64,000 bases of DNA from Psychromonas sp. CD1 (GTDB taxonomy: Bacteria; Pseudomonadota; Gammaproteobacteria; Enterobacterales; Psychromonadaceae), in assembly GCF_002239585.1 (NCBI RefSeq), contig NZ_NDFH01000003.1:744001-808000 (forward strand), given 5' to 3'. The notes below the pieces were generated by a model. It searched no databases. It had not been told where the DNA came from and saw only the letters and a program-made list of their open reading frames with translations. Below are positions 38,866-47,143 of the stretch, piece by piece (positions within the stretch are counted from its first letter, which is position 1; the number at the start of each line of letters is the position of its first letter). The position numbers and the translations under genes were made by a program.

Positions 38866-38975
38866 CCTTTTTTATATACATCGGTATTTATACAAGGTGG
38901 TTTTATCTGGTCGCAAGATAAAATCTATTTTACATTTGAGACGGTATTAAAGCCTCTCGCAATTGGAGTTACATC
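38866..38975 (+). promoter_or_regulatory. Structured rplY leader (candidate L25 autoregulatory RNA)
   Basis: The 110-nt leader holds TTTTATCT...AAGATAAAA around 38903-38928 and a GAGA...TCTC hairpin near 38938-38960. L25 is a 5S rRNA binding protein, so a leader mimicking its site could allow feedback. This is inference from structure and position only. Confidence 0.3.
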
Positions 38976-39596
38976 ATGTCTATTAAATTAGTAGCAAAAA
39001 CCCGCACAGATTTAGGGAAAGGTGCGAGCCGCCGCCTTCGTCACGCGGAATTAGTTCCAGGTATCGTATACGGTATAGGTAAAGATCCTATTTCTCTTAC
39101 TTTTGAACAAAAAGAACTTCGTAAAATTGAATCTCTTGAAGCATTTTATTCTTCAATTCTTGATTTAGAAATTGATGGCGTTACAGAGAAAGTAGTTCTT
39201 AAAGCACTACAACGTCATGTGTTTAAAGAACAAATTCAACATTTAGATCTTTTGCGTGTTGATGCATCACACAAAATACATACGACTGTTCCACTACATT
39301 TTATTAATCAAGATGTTTGTGAAGCATTAAAAGCAGGTGGTGTTCTAACCAAAATTATAACTGAAATTGAAATCTCTTGTCTTCCAGCTAATCTTCCTGC
39401 ATTCATCAATGCTGATCTTGCTAATTTAGAAATGGGTTCTACATTACACATTTCTGACCTAGCATTACCAGAAGGTGTTGAGTCTATTGAACTCATTAAG
39501 GGTTCTGAGCACGATCGAACTGTCGCTGCAATTACACTTTCTAAAGCGAAAGATGAAGTAGCTGTAGAAACAAATACGGCAACAACAGCTGAATAA
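38976..39596 (+). CDS. rplY: Ribosomal protein bL25, long (Ctc/TL5) form
   Basis: A 206-residue protein. The N-terminal L25 domain ([25 protein letters not shown]) binds 5S rRNA; the C-terminal TL5/CTC domain (about residues 95-190) is absent from the 94-residue E. coli L25 and ends in a low-complexity acidic/threonine tail. The pth start is two bases past its stop, giving the common rplY-pth-ychF order. A promoter and a structured leader precede it. Confidence 0.95.
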   Translation: MSIKLVAKTRTDLGKGASRRLRHAELVPGIVYGIGKDPISLTFEQKELRKIESLEAFYSSILDLEIDGVTEKVVLKALQRHVFKEQIQHLDLLRVDASHKIHTTVPLHFINQDVCEALKAGGVLTKIITEIEISCLPANLPAFINADLANLEMGSTLHISDLALPEGVESIELIKGSEHDRTVAAITLSKAKDEVAVETNTATTAE

Positions 39597-39598
39597 TC

Positions 39599-40192
39599 GT
39601 GTCAACAACGATTAAATTGCTTGTGGGCCTGGCAAATCCAGGCCCCGAATATAAAAATACCAGACACAATGCAGGACTGAGCTTTCTAAACCAGATAGCC
39701 TCTCAACAAAATATTCAACTAAAAGCAGAAGCAAAATTTTATGGCTTAACTGGCCGTATGCAATTTGCAGGTAATGATCTGCGTCTTCTTGTTCCAACCA
39801 CATTTATGAACCTCAGTGGTAAATCTGTTGCTGCGATGGCAAATTTTTATCGTATCAAGCCCGAAGAGATCCTCGTTGCTCATGATGAACTCGACATTCC
39901 TCCTGGCTGTATAAAGTTCAAGCTAGGTGGCAGCCATGGTGGTCATAATGGATTAAGAGATATTATTAGTAAATTGGGTAATAATAAAAATTTTTATCGT
40001 CTGCGTATTGGTATCGGTCACCCAGGAGATCGTAACAGAGTCAGTAGTTTTGTACTAAGTAAAGCATCTAGAACGGAGCAAAACTTAATTGACCAAAGTA
40101 TCGATGAAGCTGCACATTGCCTCCTAATATTAGGGCAAGATGGGTTAGCTAAAGCGATGAATCGCTTACACAGTTTTAAAGCAAATAATTAA
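39599..40192 (+). CDS. pth: Peptidyl-tRNA hydrolase
   Basis: A 197-residue Pth with [21 protein letters not shown] (catalytic His23), [23 protein letters not shown] and [16 protein letters not shown]. It frees tRNAs from stalled peptidyl-tRNA. The GTG at 39599 lies two bases after the rplY stop, and no ribosome site stands out, so it is probably translated by coupling. ychF follows 13 bp later. Confidence 0.96.
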   Translation: MSTTIKLLVGLANPGPEYKNTRHNAGLSFLNQIASQQNIQLKAEAKFYGLTGRMQFAGNDLRLLVPTTFMNLSGKSVAAMANFYRIKPEEILVAHDELDIPPGCIKFKLGGSHGGHNGLRDIISKLGNNKNFYRLRIGIGHPGDRNRVSSFVLSKASRTEQNLIDQSIDEAAHCLLILGQDGLAKAMNRLHSFKANN

Positions 40193-40205
40193 TAAGGTAC
40201 ATAGT

Positions 40206-41297
40206 ATGGGTTTCAAATGTGGCATCGTAGGCTTACCAAATGTAGGCAAATCAACTCTTTTTAATGCATTAACTAAAGCGGGCATTGAAGCCGCTAACTT
40301 TCCTTTTTGTACGATTGAACCTAATACTGGTATCGTACCTGTTCCTGATCCGCGTTTAGATCAATTAGCTGAGATCGTCAAGCCTCAGCGAGTGATACCT
40401 ACCACCATGGAGTTTGTTGATATCGCAGGTCTTGTTGAAGGCGCCTCAAAAGGTGAAGGATTAGGTAATAAATTTTTAGCAAATATCCGCGAAACAGATG
40501 CTATTGGTCATGTTGTTCGCTGTTTTGAAGATGAAAATATTATACATGTCTCAGGAAAAATCGATCCTAGGGATGATATTGAGATTATCAACACTGAGCT
40601 CGCACTTGCCGACTTGGAATGTTGTGAACGTAGCCTTTTACGCATTTTCAAAAAAGCAAAAGGTGGCGATAAAGATGCTAAAATGGAACTACCTGTTTTA
40701 GAAAAAATTAAAGCTCATCTTGAAAAGGATGGCATGGTTCGAGAACTTGATTTAAATAAAGACGAACTTGCGAGCGTTGCTTATCTTAACTTTTTAACGG
40801 GTAAGCCAACGATGTATATTGCGAACGTTGCCGAAGATGGTTTTGAAAATAATCCTTATTTAGATATCGTACGTGAAATTGCAGCTGCTGAAAATGCAGT
40901 TGTAGTCCCTGTTTGTGCGGCCATTGAGTCTGAAATATCCGAATTAGAAGAAGAAGATAAAGCAGAGTTTTTAGAAGCAATTGGACAAAAAGAGCCGGGG
41001 CTTAACCGTGTTATTTATAGTGGATATCAGCTATTACACTTACAAACTTACTTTACAGCAGGTGTACAAGAAGTACGCGCATGGACAGTAAAAGTAGGAG
41101 CCACAGCGCCCCAAGCAGCAGGTGTTATCCACACCGACTTTGAAAGAGGCTTTATTCGTGCTGAAATTATTGGCTTTAATGATTTCATTCAATTTAAAGG
41201 CGAATCTGGAGCAAAAGAAGCTGGTAAATGGCGTTTAGAAGGTAAAAAATATATTACCCAAGACGGCGATGTTATTCATTTCCGATTTAATGTTTAA
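40206..41297 (+). CDS. ychF: Ribosome-binding P-loop ATPase YchF (OLA1 type)
   Basis: A 363-residue Obg-like protein. The P-loop [17 protein letters not shown] is at residues 8-24, followed by the FPFCTIEPN switch and a [18 protein letters not shown]3 region; the C-terminal TGS domain has [27 protein letters not shown]. The family prefers ATP over GTP and is linked to oxidative-stress control. Last gene of rplY-pth-ychF, with a strong terminator behind it. Confidence 0.97.
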   Translation: MGFKCGIVGLPNVGKSTLFNALTKAGIEAANFPFCTIEPNTGIVPVPDPRLDQLAEIVKPQRVIPTTMEFVDIAGLVEGASKGEGLGNKFLANIRETDAIGHVVRCFEDENIIHVSGKIDPRDDIEIINTELALADLECCERSLLRIFKKAKGGDKDAKMELPVLEKIKAHLEKDGMVRELDLNKDELASVAYLNFLTGKPTMYIANVAEDGFENNPYLDIVREIAAAENAVVVPVCAAIESEISELEEEDKAEFLEAIGQKEPGLNRVIYSGYQLLHLQTYFTAGVQEVRAWTVKVGATAPQAAGVIHTDFERGFIRAEIIGFNDFIQFKGESGAKEAGKWRLEGKKYITQDGDVIHFRFNV

Positions 41298-41314
41298 ACT
41301 CTAAATACAACAAT

Positions 41315-41342
41315 AAAAAAGGCAACTTAGATTGCCTTTTTT
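41315..41342 (+). terminator. ychF terminator
   Basis: AAAAAAGGCAA / TTGCCTTTTTT with a 6-nt loop and T-tail, 18 bases past the stop. Confidence 0.93.
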
Positions 41343-41401
41343 ATGTTTTATCGCTCAAAATATAAGGCGAATAAACATCGCTTCACTCTTAAAAATATTA
41401 T

Positions 41402-41476
41402 TGGGATATCGCCAAGCGGTAAGGCACCGGGTTTTGATCTCGGGATTCAGAGGTTCAAATCCTCTTATCCCAGCCA
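41402..41476 (+). tRNA. tRNA-Gln (anticodon TTG)
   Basis: A 75-nt cloverleaf. TGGGATA pairs with TATCCCA, the D arm is CGCCAAGCGGTAAGGC, the anticodon loop TTTTGAT gives TTG, and the T arm has GGTTCAAATC. The 3' CCA is encoded. Confidence 0.96.
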
Positions 41477-41477
41477 T

Positions 41478-41562
41478 GCGGAAGTGGCGGAATTGGTAGA
41501 CGCGCTAGATTTAGGTTCTAGTATCGTAAGATGTGAGAGTTCAAGTCTCTCTTTCCGCACCA
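41478..41562 (+). tRNA. tRNA-Leu (anticodon TAG)
   Basis: An 85-nt class II tRNA one base after tRNA-Gln. GCGGAAG pairs with CTTTCCGC, the anticodon loop TTTAGGT gives TAG, there is a long variable arm, and the T loop is GTTCAAGTC. The 3' CCA is encoded. Transcribed with tRNA-Gln. Confidence 0.96.
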
Positions 41563-41585
41563 TTCTTAGTTTAACTAAGAAAAAT

Positions 41586-41610
41586 AAACCAGCGTAATGC
41601 TGGTTTTTTT
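41586..41610 (+). terminator. tRNA operon terminator
   Basis: AAACCAGC / GCTGGTTTTTTT with a 5-nt loop, 24 bases past tRNA-Leu. Confidence 0.92.
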
Positions 41611-41756
41611 ATGCCTGTCATAAAAGTGCCCTCGACAATCCACAGGAACGACTTGCACACTAAGTTCACCTTTTATATTATGTCTTTAAGCGACAACAAT
41701 AGCCGGATTCTAGATGAGTAGTCTTATAATGTTTCTACGTAAAGAGAGTTTTCTAT

Positions 41757-42524
41757 ATGATATTAAATAAAGAATGGCGGATTTTAACTATAGGCGATGG
41801 TGATCTTTCTTTTTCGGCTTCTTTACAAAAACACTTTTCTCCTCGTGCTTTGAGCGCAACGGTCTACGACTCATTAGAGACCTTGAGTGAAAAATATAAC
41901 GATGTGTTTTATCAATATCTACAGCAAGAAAATATTCAAACTTTATTTGATTTTAATGTTTGCCAAGAAACAAGTTGGATAAACTTAGAAAAAAACAGTT
42001 TTGATTTGGTTATTTTTCAGTTCCCTTTACTTCCTGCATTTCGAAACTTTGATGAATATAAAACACAAACTAAAAACAGTAATATTAATTTATTAAATCG
42101 GCGTTTATTACGTCACTTTCTACTTAATTCTTTTAAATACTTTCTTGATCCTAATGGCCAGCAGTTATGTTTTATTACCTCTAAAGATGTTAAGCCCTAT
42201 CAGCAATGGAATATTGAAAATGCATTAAATATGCAAACCAATATTCATTATTTAGGATCGATGGCCTTTGACATAAAGAAATTTCCTGGTTATAAAATTC
42301 GCAATGTAGATAGAGATAAACATGTCCGTGATACACAAGGCGAAACCTACGTTTGGAGTTTAAGATGCACACATTCAATACAAGAACAATTACATAAACT
42401 CCCCTACCATGGCGCAAATAATTGTAGTATCTGTCGTGCTGGTCCTTTCAGTACAATAAAAGATAAACACGTACATCTACAATCAAAGAAACACTTACAA
42501 ATGATGAGTTTTGAACGTGATTAG
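41757..42524 (+). CDS. BMT5-like Rossmann methyltransferase-fold protein with C-terminal zinc-finger-like motif
   Basis: A 255-residue protein. Residues 8-20 (RILTIGDGDLSFSASL) match the GEGDFSFS nucleotide-binding loop of the DUF2431/BMT5-like domain, known in eukaryotic 25S rRNA uridine-N3 methyltransferases; FDLVIFQFPLLPAF resembles the DXIXFNFPH step of that fold. The tail (about 222-250) reads CSICRAGPFSTIKDKHVH followed by LQSKKHLQMM, a C-x2-C...H-x5-H arrangement like U1/matrin-type fingers. Methylation of an rRNA or tRNA base is a reasonable inference, not shown. It stands alone; no partner gene is visible. Confidence 0.7.
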   Translation: MILNKEWRILTIGDGDLSFSASLQKHFSPRALSATVYDSLETLSEKYNDVFYQYLQQENIQTLFDFNVCQETSWINLEKNSFDLVIFQFPLLPAFRNFDEYKTQTKNSNINLLNRRLLRHFLLNSFKYFLDPNGQQLCFITSKDVKPYQQWNIENALNMQTNIHYLGSMAFDIKKFPGYKIRNVDRDKHVRDTQGETYVWSLRCTHSIQEQLHKLPYHGANNCSICRAGPFSTIKDKHVHLQSKKHLQMMSFERD

Positions 42525-42811
42525 CTCACAGAGATAAATACAAATAAAGCATTGTTTTGATTTGTCCGACGTCAATATAATTGGAAGTTTCATCTATATT
42601 TTTTAAAATGCAACTCCGATGAAAATCGGACGGGAAAATTTTACCCGCCCCTTATGTTTTTACTTTCCTCTAAATGGGTGATTTGCTATCTCCTTTTTTT
42701 GTTCTATGATTATTTTTTATCTCTTCCTCATAAAAACATAAAGATTAAATGACTATCCAAAAAACATTTTATATAATCATTTAATACTTATCGTAGAGAT
42801 TCAATAAGGAA
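42525..42811. other. Intergenic with two short GC-rich hairpins
   Basis: CCGAT-GAAA-ATCGG (42616-42629, GNRA-type loop) is followed at once by a second hairpin GGACGGG...CCCGCCC (42628-42650) and a T-rich stretch. This may be a terminator pair for the BMT5-like gene or a small structured RNA. No gene is seen. Confidence 0.4.
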
Positions 42812-42937
42812 ATGAGCATGCTATCTACATCCAGCCAATCACAAGGATTATTATTATTTAAACTTTCTACCTCACAAAGTTTTGCGATTGGCACCTTAAA
42901 TCTATTATGCAACGATTCGACTTGGCGTTATCAGTAA
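42812..42937 (+). pseudogene. Truncated CheV/CheW-like N-terminal fragment
   Basis: A 41-codon frame with a good ribosome site (AAGGAA before ATG at 42812). The peptide contains SSQSQGLLLFKLSTSQSF and AIGTLN, which resembles the start of the CheW-like domain of CheV chemotaxis proteins (LLF-L----FAIGTLKVREI). The match then ends and a stop follows within 12 codons, inside a long inverted repeat. I read it as the 5' stub of a lost chemotaxis gene; a genuine short peptide is the alternative. Confidence 0.5.
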
Positions 42938-42949
42938 GTCGAATCGTTG
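42910..42949. terminator. Long hairpin between the CheV-like stub and the DUF1501 gene
   Basis: A 14-bp perfect stem CAACGATTCGACTT / AAGTCGAATCGTTG with a 12-nt loop, between convergent reading directions. The T-tract is moderate on the plus strand (ATTATTTTTG). Confidence 0.6.
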
Positions 42950-42955
42950 TCGACA

Positions 42956-44299
42956 TTATTTTTGTAAAAAAGGAATGTAAAAAGAATCAAAATTATTAAC
43001 GTTTGGAAATATGGATAAAATATTTGATGTCGATAAGCCTAACCATTGACACAACGATGCATTTACTTGATCCGCAGCAATACTTGGAATAATACGACCA
43101 TTTTTGTAATCATCTTCACTATTTGGTTTTAAATCAGGCCAATTACCATATGCTTGATAGCCATTAAGGCTACCACCTACCACAATTTGATGCCCCCCCC
43201 AACCGTGATCTGTCCCCGATGCATTTGCCGGTATACGGCGCCCAAATTCAGACATTGTGATACTTACCACATTTTCATTCAAACCCGAACTTTGCATATC
43301 TTGATTAAATTGAACTAAGCCATCGGCTAATTCAGCTAATAAGTCTCCATGTGTTTTTTGCTGGTTTTTATGGGTGTCAAATCCATCCATACCAACAAAA
43401 AAAACCTGTCTGGGTTGTTTAAGATCTCCTTGGGCTTTAATCAGCCGACTTACCATGTTAAGTTGTTTTGATAAGTTGGTCTCAGAATATTGACTGTTAC
43501 TTGGATATTTGTTTAATATCGTTTTCATTTGTTCATTGTCAGTCAAACTATCGACCATTCTCTTTGAATAATTTCTCATGTAAAGATTGTCATATTGACG
43601 TTCTGAAAAATGGAAAAAGTATCCATCGATACGCGCTTGGTCATTGAGTGCACTATAATTCCCCGCACCTTCAGTACTTACAATCGTTTGTTGGGAATAT
43701 TCACTGCGTAATAATCGTTTTTCATTAGATATTGAAATAAGAGGTGATAAATCACTTTTTAAAGAGAATGCATCAAACATTTTACCAACCCAACCATACT
43801 GACTGTTTAAATTAGTGGCGCCAGATTGCCACATTTCTTGCTGTGAATTATGTGCCATTAATAATTCAGGCAATTTAACGGCATATTGATTTATCAATGA
43901 TCTCGATGTGGGGGATAATAATTGTCCTGAATTTATGATTGCAACGGCATTACCATTTTTAAATAGAGGTAACAATGACTTCATATCTTGATGTATACCG
44001 ATATCGATATTGTTTTCAGTTGTTAATGAGGTTGATAAAATTTGATCTTCTTGTAATCCTAAATTAGGCCGCATTGCTAAATAATCAGAATAAGCTGAAG
44101 TTTCCGGCATGGGTACAAACATATTATATGCGTCATTTCCCCCATATAAGAATATACAAACGAGAGCTTTGTGACCGGTTGTTTGATTCTTATTTGATTG
44201 TAATGTTGACGCTGCAATACTTAACGGTGAATAGGCAGCAAGACTCGAAATGCATAATAAGCCAGAGCCTTCTAAAAATCGACGACGTGATAATTTCAT
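42956..44299 (-). CDS. DUF1501 family Tat-exported protein
   Basis: A 447-residue protein with an N-terminal twin-arginine signal (KLSRRRFLEGSGLLCISSLA) and DUF1501 hallmarks: ALVCIFLYGGNDAYNMFVP, FFVGMDGFDTHKNQQ and the MSEFGRRIPANASGTDHGWGG metal-site-like block. It belongs to the alkaline-phosphatase-like superfamily; substrates are unknown. It starts four bases after the DUF1800 gene, and this pair is almost always together in bacteria, so they presumably work as a unit in the periplasm. Confidence 0.9.
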   Translation of the reverse strand: MKLSRRRFLEGSGLLCISSLAAYSPLSIAASTLQSNKNQTTGHKALVCIFLYGGNDAYNMFVPMPETSAYSDYLAMRPNLGLQEDQILSTSLTTENNIDIGIHQDMKSLLPLFKNGNAVAIINSGQLLSPTSRSLINQYAVKLPELLMAHNSQQEMWQSGATNLNSQYGWVGKMFDAFSLKSDLSPLISISNEKRLLRSEYSQQTIVSTEGAGNYSALNDQARIDGYFFHFSERQYDNLYMRNYSKRMVDSLTDNEQMKTILNKYPSNSQYSETNLSKQLNMVSRLIKAQGDLKQPRQVFFVGMDGFDTHKNQQKTHGDLLAELADGLVQFNQDMQSSGLNENVVSITMSEFGRRIPANASGTDHGWGGHQIVVGGSLNGYQAYGNWPDLKPNSEDDYKNGRIIPSIAADQVNASLCQWLGLSTSNILSIFPNVNNFDSFYIPFLQK

Positions 44300-44302
44300 A
44301 AT

Positions 44303-45841
44303 TTACTCCTGGCAGAAAAATTCAGGTGATGTACTTGCAATATATATCGTGCAGAAAAATCGACGCTGATGCATATTTGAAGGTATTTGAGTTTCTAACA
44401 TATCGATTAAATAATCGTATAATTCAGAGGACATTAATCCGGCGTATAAACGCTCATTAAGTAAGTCTACATAGGCATAAATATCGGTTTTAATTAAATT
44501 CATAAACTCTGAACAATCCCAAGCCCATTGTGTTTCTAAGGTATGGTTATAGGCAACAATATTACTCCATATTCTATTTTGAAGGCGACGCATAATATCT
44601 GTCGTTAGCAAAGTGAATTCAGGTGCAGTTAACGATAAATCTGCAATTTCTCCTTGAGGAGCATCGCTGGGAGAATAAAAGTTGAATACACTTTTTGCTC
44701 TTAATGGGGCTTGACCTAGATTACTGTCGGCCGCTTGTACATTCCACCAACGAGAACCAACCGATTTCATGTTAAGAGCTCTCACTTGATTGGTTATTAC
44801 TAAAATAGGCTCTTTCAATAAACCAAAATTATGTTTAGATGCATCATTTCCTTTTCCTGCATTATCAGCAAAACCGTTAAAAACATCCTCATCGGTAAGT
44901 ACCGCTTTTAATGTTGCTTGTAAATCACCACGTATACCTTGGCCATTATTCTTAAAAACTTTAGCGACGTTGGATATATAACGACCACGAGGGTTGCTTG
45001 TTACAAAACGTTTAATCAGCAACGTTGCGAACATAATTGGAGTGTTTTGATGTTGGAAAATGACATCAAGAGCTTGAGATAAATCTTGATATGCATTTTG
45101 TCTCTCGGGAAAATGTTGACCAAGTATTAATTTACTTTCATTATCGTGAAATTGTTCATTTGGTTGCATAGGCTGATAGTCATCAACTTTGTGCCAACCC
45201 GTTAACGCCCGTGCTAATTCTTCTACATCCTCTTGGCTATAAGCTGGTATTTTATTACCTTCGTCATCTAATTCAGGAATGCCATTACCGGCCAGTTTCC
45301 ATAAACCAATAGAGAAGAGTTGCATCACTTCGCGCGCATAATTCTCATCAGGATTAGTATTTTTACTTGGATCGTATTTCTCACTGCCATTTAGAGTTAG
45401 GTAGTTACCCATAGTGGGATTGAGAGTGACTTCTTCGAGTAATTCTCTGTAGTTACCAAAAGAGTGCTTGAGTAAAATGTCATAATAAAAGGTGAGTTCT
45501 TCTGAGTAAATGCCCACTGAATATTTAGAGACGACGAATATTTGACTTAAGGCATAAGCCATACGTTGACGTAATTGATCAGGCGCTTGTATTGCTCTTT
45601 CCCACCAAACTCCAATGCGAATATTATCATCAATTTGACTGCTAGATAAATCAGCAAACTCTTTAGCTTTGTATAAATGATAAGAAACATCTGCGGAATA
45701 TTGTTGTGCAAACCAAGCGTTAAATCCGATTTGATGTAACTGATTAACATCCTCTTCTTGGGGTCCAAAGGTGCCTCGATATAAAAATTTGGCGCATTGT
45801 TTTAGGTCTTTACTAAAAACATCAATATCAATATCAATCAT
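44303..45841 (-). CDS. DUF1800 family protein
   Basis: A 512-residue DUF1800 protein with AKFLYRGTFGPQEEDV at the start, QRMAYALSQIFVVS, DENYAREVMQLFSIGLW and the ARALTGWH motif near residue 215. The family is of unknown function and partners DUF1501. No signal peptide is visible: the domain begins about residue 14, so either an upstream leader was never present or it was lost. An AAGGAA ribosome site remains, but the IS end lies only 17 bp from the ATG, so the native promoter has been replaced or removed. Confidence 0.88.
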   Translation of the reverse strand: MIDIDIDVFSKDLKQCAKFLYRGTFGPQEEDVNQLHQIGFNAWFAQQYSADVSYHLYKAKEFADLSSSQIDDNIRIGVWWERAIQAPDQLRQRMAYALSQIFVVSKYSVGIYSEELTFYYDILLKHSFGNYRELLEEVTLNPTMGNYLTLNGSEKYDPSKNTNPDENYAREVMQLFSIGLWKLAGNGIPELDDEGNKIPAYSQEDVEELARALTGWHKVDDYQPMQPNEQFHDNESKLILGQHFPERQNAYQDLSQALDVIFQHQNTPIMFATLLIKRFVTSNPRGRYISNVAKVFKNNGQGIRGDLQATLKAVLTDEDVFNGFADNAGKGNDASKHNFGLLKEPILVITNQVRALNMKSVGSRWWNVQAADSNLGQAPLRAKSVFNFYSPSDAPQGEIADLSLTAPEFTLLTTDIMRRLQNRIWSNIVAYNHTLETQWAWDCSEFMNLIKTDIYAYVDLLNERLYAGLMSSELYDYLIDMLETQIPSNMHQRRFFCTIYIASTSPEFFCQE

Positions 45842-45857
45842 ATTTTTCCTTATTATA

Positions 45858-46992
45858 TAACTGATGTTACGCAGTTGAGACTTGCTCTAGGTGCAAAGCC
45901 TCAAAAGCTGCTTTTTGTGCTCTGATATAAAGTTTCATTTTCAAACCGAATGTCGTTAGCCCTTTTTTTATACTCAAACACTCTAACTTTACCGTGGCTA
46001 GCAATGACATGAAAATATGGTTGCTTTGCGTCTTTATTGTTTTGGCTGGCGATTTTGCTAATGCAGTATTGGATTTTATGTTTTTATGGAAAACCTCAAC
46101 TTTCCACCGTTTTTGATAGATCGTTTCTATGGCGTCTTTATCTAGCTCAACATCATTACTAATCAAATATAATATCCCTTCACTGCCATCTTTGTTTTTA
46201 AAGATTTGTCGGTGTAAAACAACGGGAATATCCATTCCTTTTACCCAACCGCAGATTGGAGTGCCTGACCAATCTAATGAATCAATGCGTTGAAAACGCC
46301 CTTGTAATTTATCTTCTTTGTTAAGTGCTATTAAGCGGTTGCTTTTTAACGCTAATAGAAAATACTTTTTCATTTTATCATGGATAAATTTCATATTACC
46401 GATGGATGAAAACCAACTGTCAGCCAATACATAGCGCCATTTTAACTTATTTTGTTTACATGCTTTGAGGATCTCAATCAAATCATCATTCTTAGTCGTT
46501 TCACTTTTTCTTTTTATTTTCCTCGTGGAAATGTCAGAGTATTGAATCGGTTTCGTTATTAGTTTAAAGGCAACTGGGAGGCTTGCTCCATTAGAATGAT
46601 AAATACAATTCAGTAAATTAATACCTTTCACAGAACGACCAACAGTATGATCAAAGTGCCAGTTAATAAGCTCATTTTCGCTGGAATAAGGCTTTTCTTG
46701 AACAGTATCATCAAAGATTAATACACCTTCATTAGATTCTATTTCGCGGACTTCTTTTTTTACATTTTGCCACAAATCGGCTGAGCTAAACTGCTTGTGT
46801 GAAAGAAAGCGAGTAATTTGATCGTGGCTAATTTCTCCATCTAAAAGGTTAGATAGGCCTGTTGCCGTTGTGTAACTAAATGAGGTGACAAGATAATCAA
46901 TGTACAGCTCAAATATTTGTTTGTTTTTATTCATCGCTTCATTTTAGCTGTTTTCAAAATGAAAGGTTAGTCTTACTGCGTAACATCAGTTA
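45858..46992 (-). mobile_element. Complete insertion sequence with 18-bp terminal inverted repeats, IS4/IS701-like
   Basis: The ends TAACTGATGTTACGCAGT (45858-45875) and its exact reverse complement (46975-46992) frame a 1.13-kb element with one transposase gene. Inside, the core is 45860-46990 if the outer TA is counted as target. No longer target duplication is visible in the flanks (TATA left, ATCA right), so the neighbourhood may have rearranged after insertion. It separates the DUF1800 gene from the asmA chimera. Confidence 0.88.
45867..46934 (-). CDS. IS4/IS701-superfamily DDE transposase
   Basis: A 355-residue transposase with catalytic parts in order: LIFDDTVQEKPYSSEN (first Asp near residue 75), WRYVLADSWFSS (second Asp near 170) and YQKRWKVEVFHKNIK near 290, which fits the Y-x2-R-x3-E-x6-K signature of the IS4 group. 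The frame is intact and ends inside the left inverted repeat. The exact IS family name would need a database match. The element looks recent because the frame and ends are undamaged. Confidence 0.9.
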   Translation of the reverse strand: MNKNKQIFELYIDYLVTSFSYTTATGLSNLLDGEISHDQITRFLSHKQFSSADLWQNVKKEVREIESNEGVLIFDDTVQEKPYSSENELINWHFDHTVGRSVKGINLLNCIYHSNGASLPVAFKLITKPIQYSDISTRKIKRKSETTKNDDLIEILKACKQNKLKWRYVLADSWFSSIGNMKFIHDKMKKYFLLALKSNRLIALNKEDKLQGRFQRIDSLDWSGTPICGWVKGMDIPVVLHRQIFKNKDGSEGILYLISNDVELDKDAIETIYQKRWKVEVFHKNIKSNTALAKSPAKTIKTQSNHIFMSLLATVKLECLSIKKGLTTFGLKMKLYIRAQKAAFEALHLEQVSTA

Positions 46993-47014
46993 ATCATATT
47001 AAGGATAGGTAATT

Positions 47015-47143
47015 ATGAAAAGAGAAGAGATCGAAGCATTCGCTCTTAAAGCCGCAAAAGGCTTAAAGACTCAACAAGACCTGCTAGATTTTACGCAAGT
47101 GCTGACTAAAATCACTATAGAAGCGGCTCTAAATGCAGAATTA
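47015..47143 (+). mobile_element. 5' fragment of an IS256-type transposase gene
   Basis: The first 43 codons, MKREEIEAFALKAAKGLKTQ, then DLLDFTQVLTKITIEAALNAEL, match the start of IS256-family transposases. The match stops at the junction with asmA sequence. It has a plausible AAGGATAGGT ribosome site. Confidence 0.75.

Noticed and set aside
41343-41597. An 84-codon open frame on the plus strand
   Set aside because: It runs through the two tRNA genes and has no protein-like pattern; the tRNAs explain the sequence.
42910-42949. Long inverted repeat considered as an integron attC site
   Set aside because: No conserved attC end motifs, no integrase and no cassette-like genes; a terminator-type or remnant hairpin is simpler.
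45850-47000. Longer target-site duplication around the IS
   Set aside because: Flanks TATA and ATCA do not match over four or more bases; only TA is shared and it may belong to the inverted repeat.
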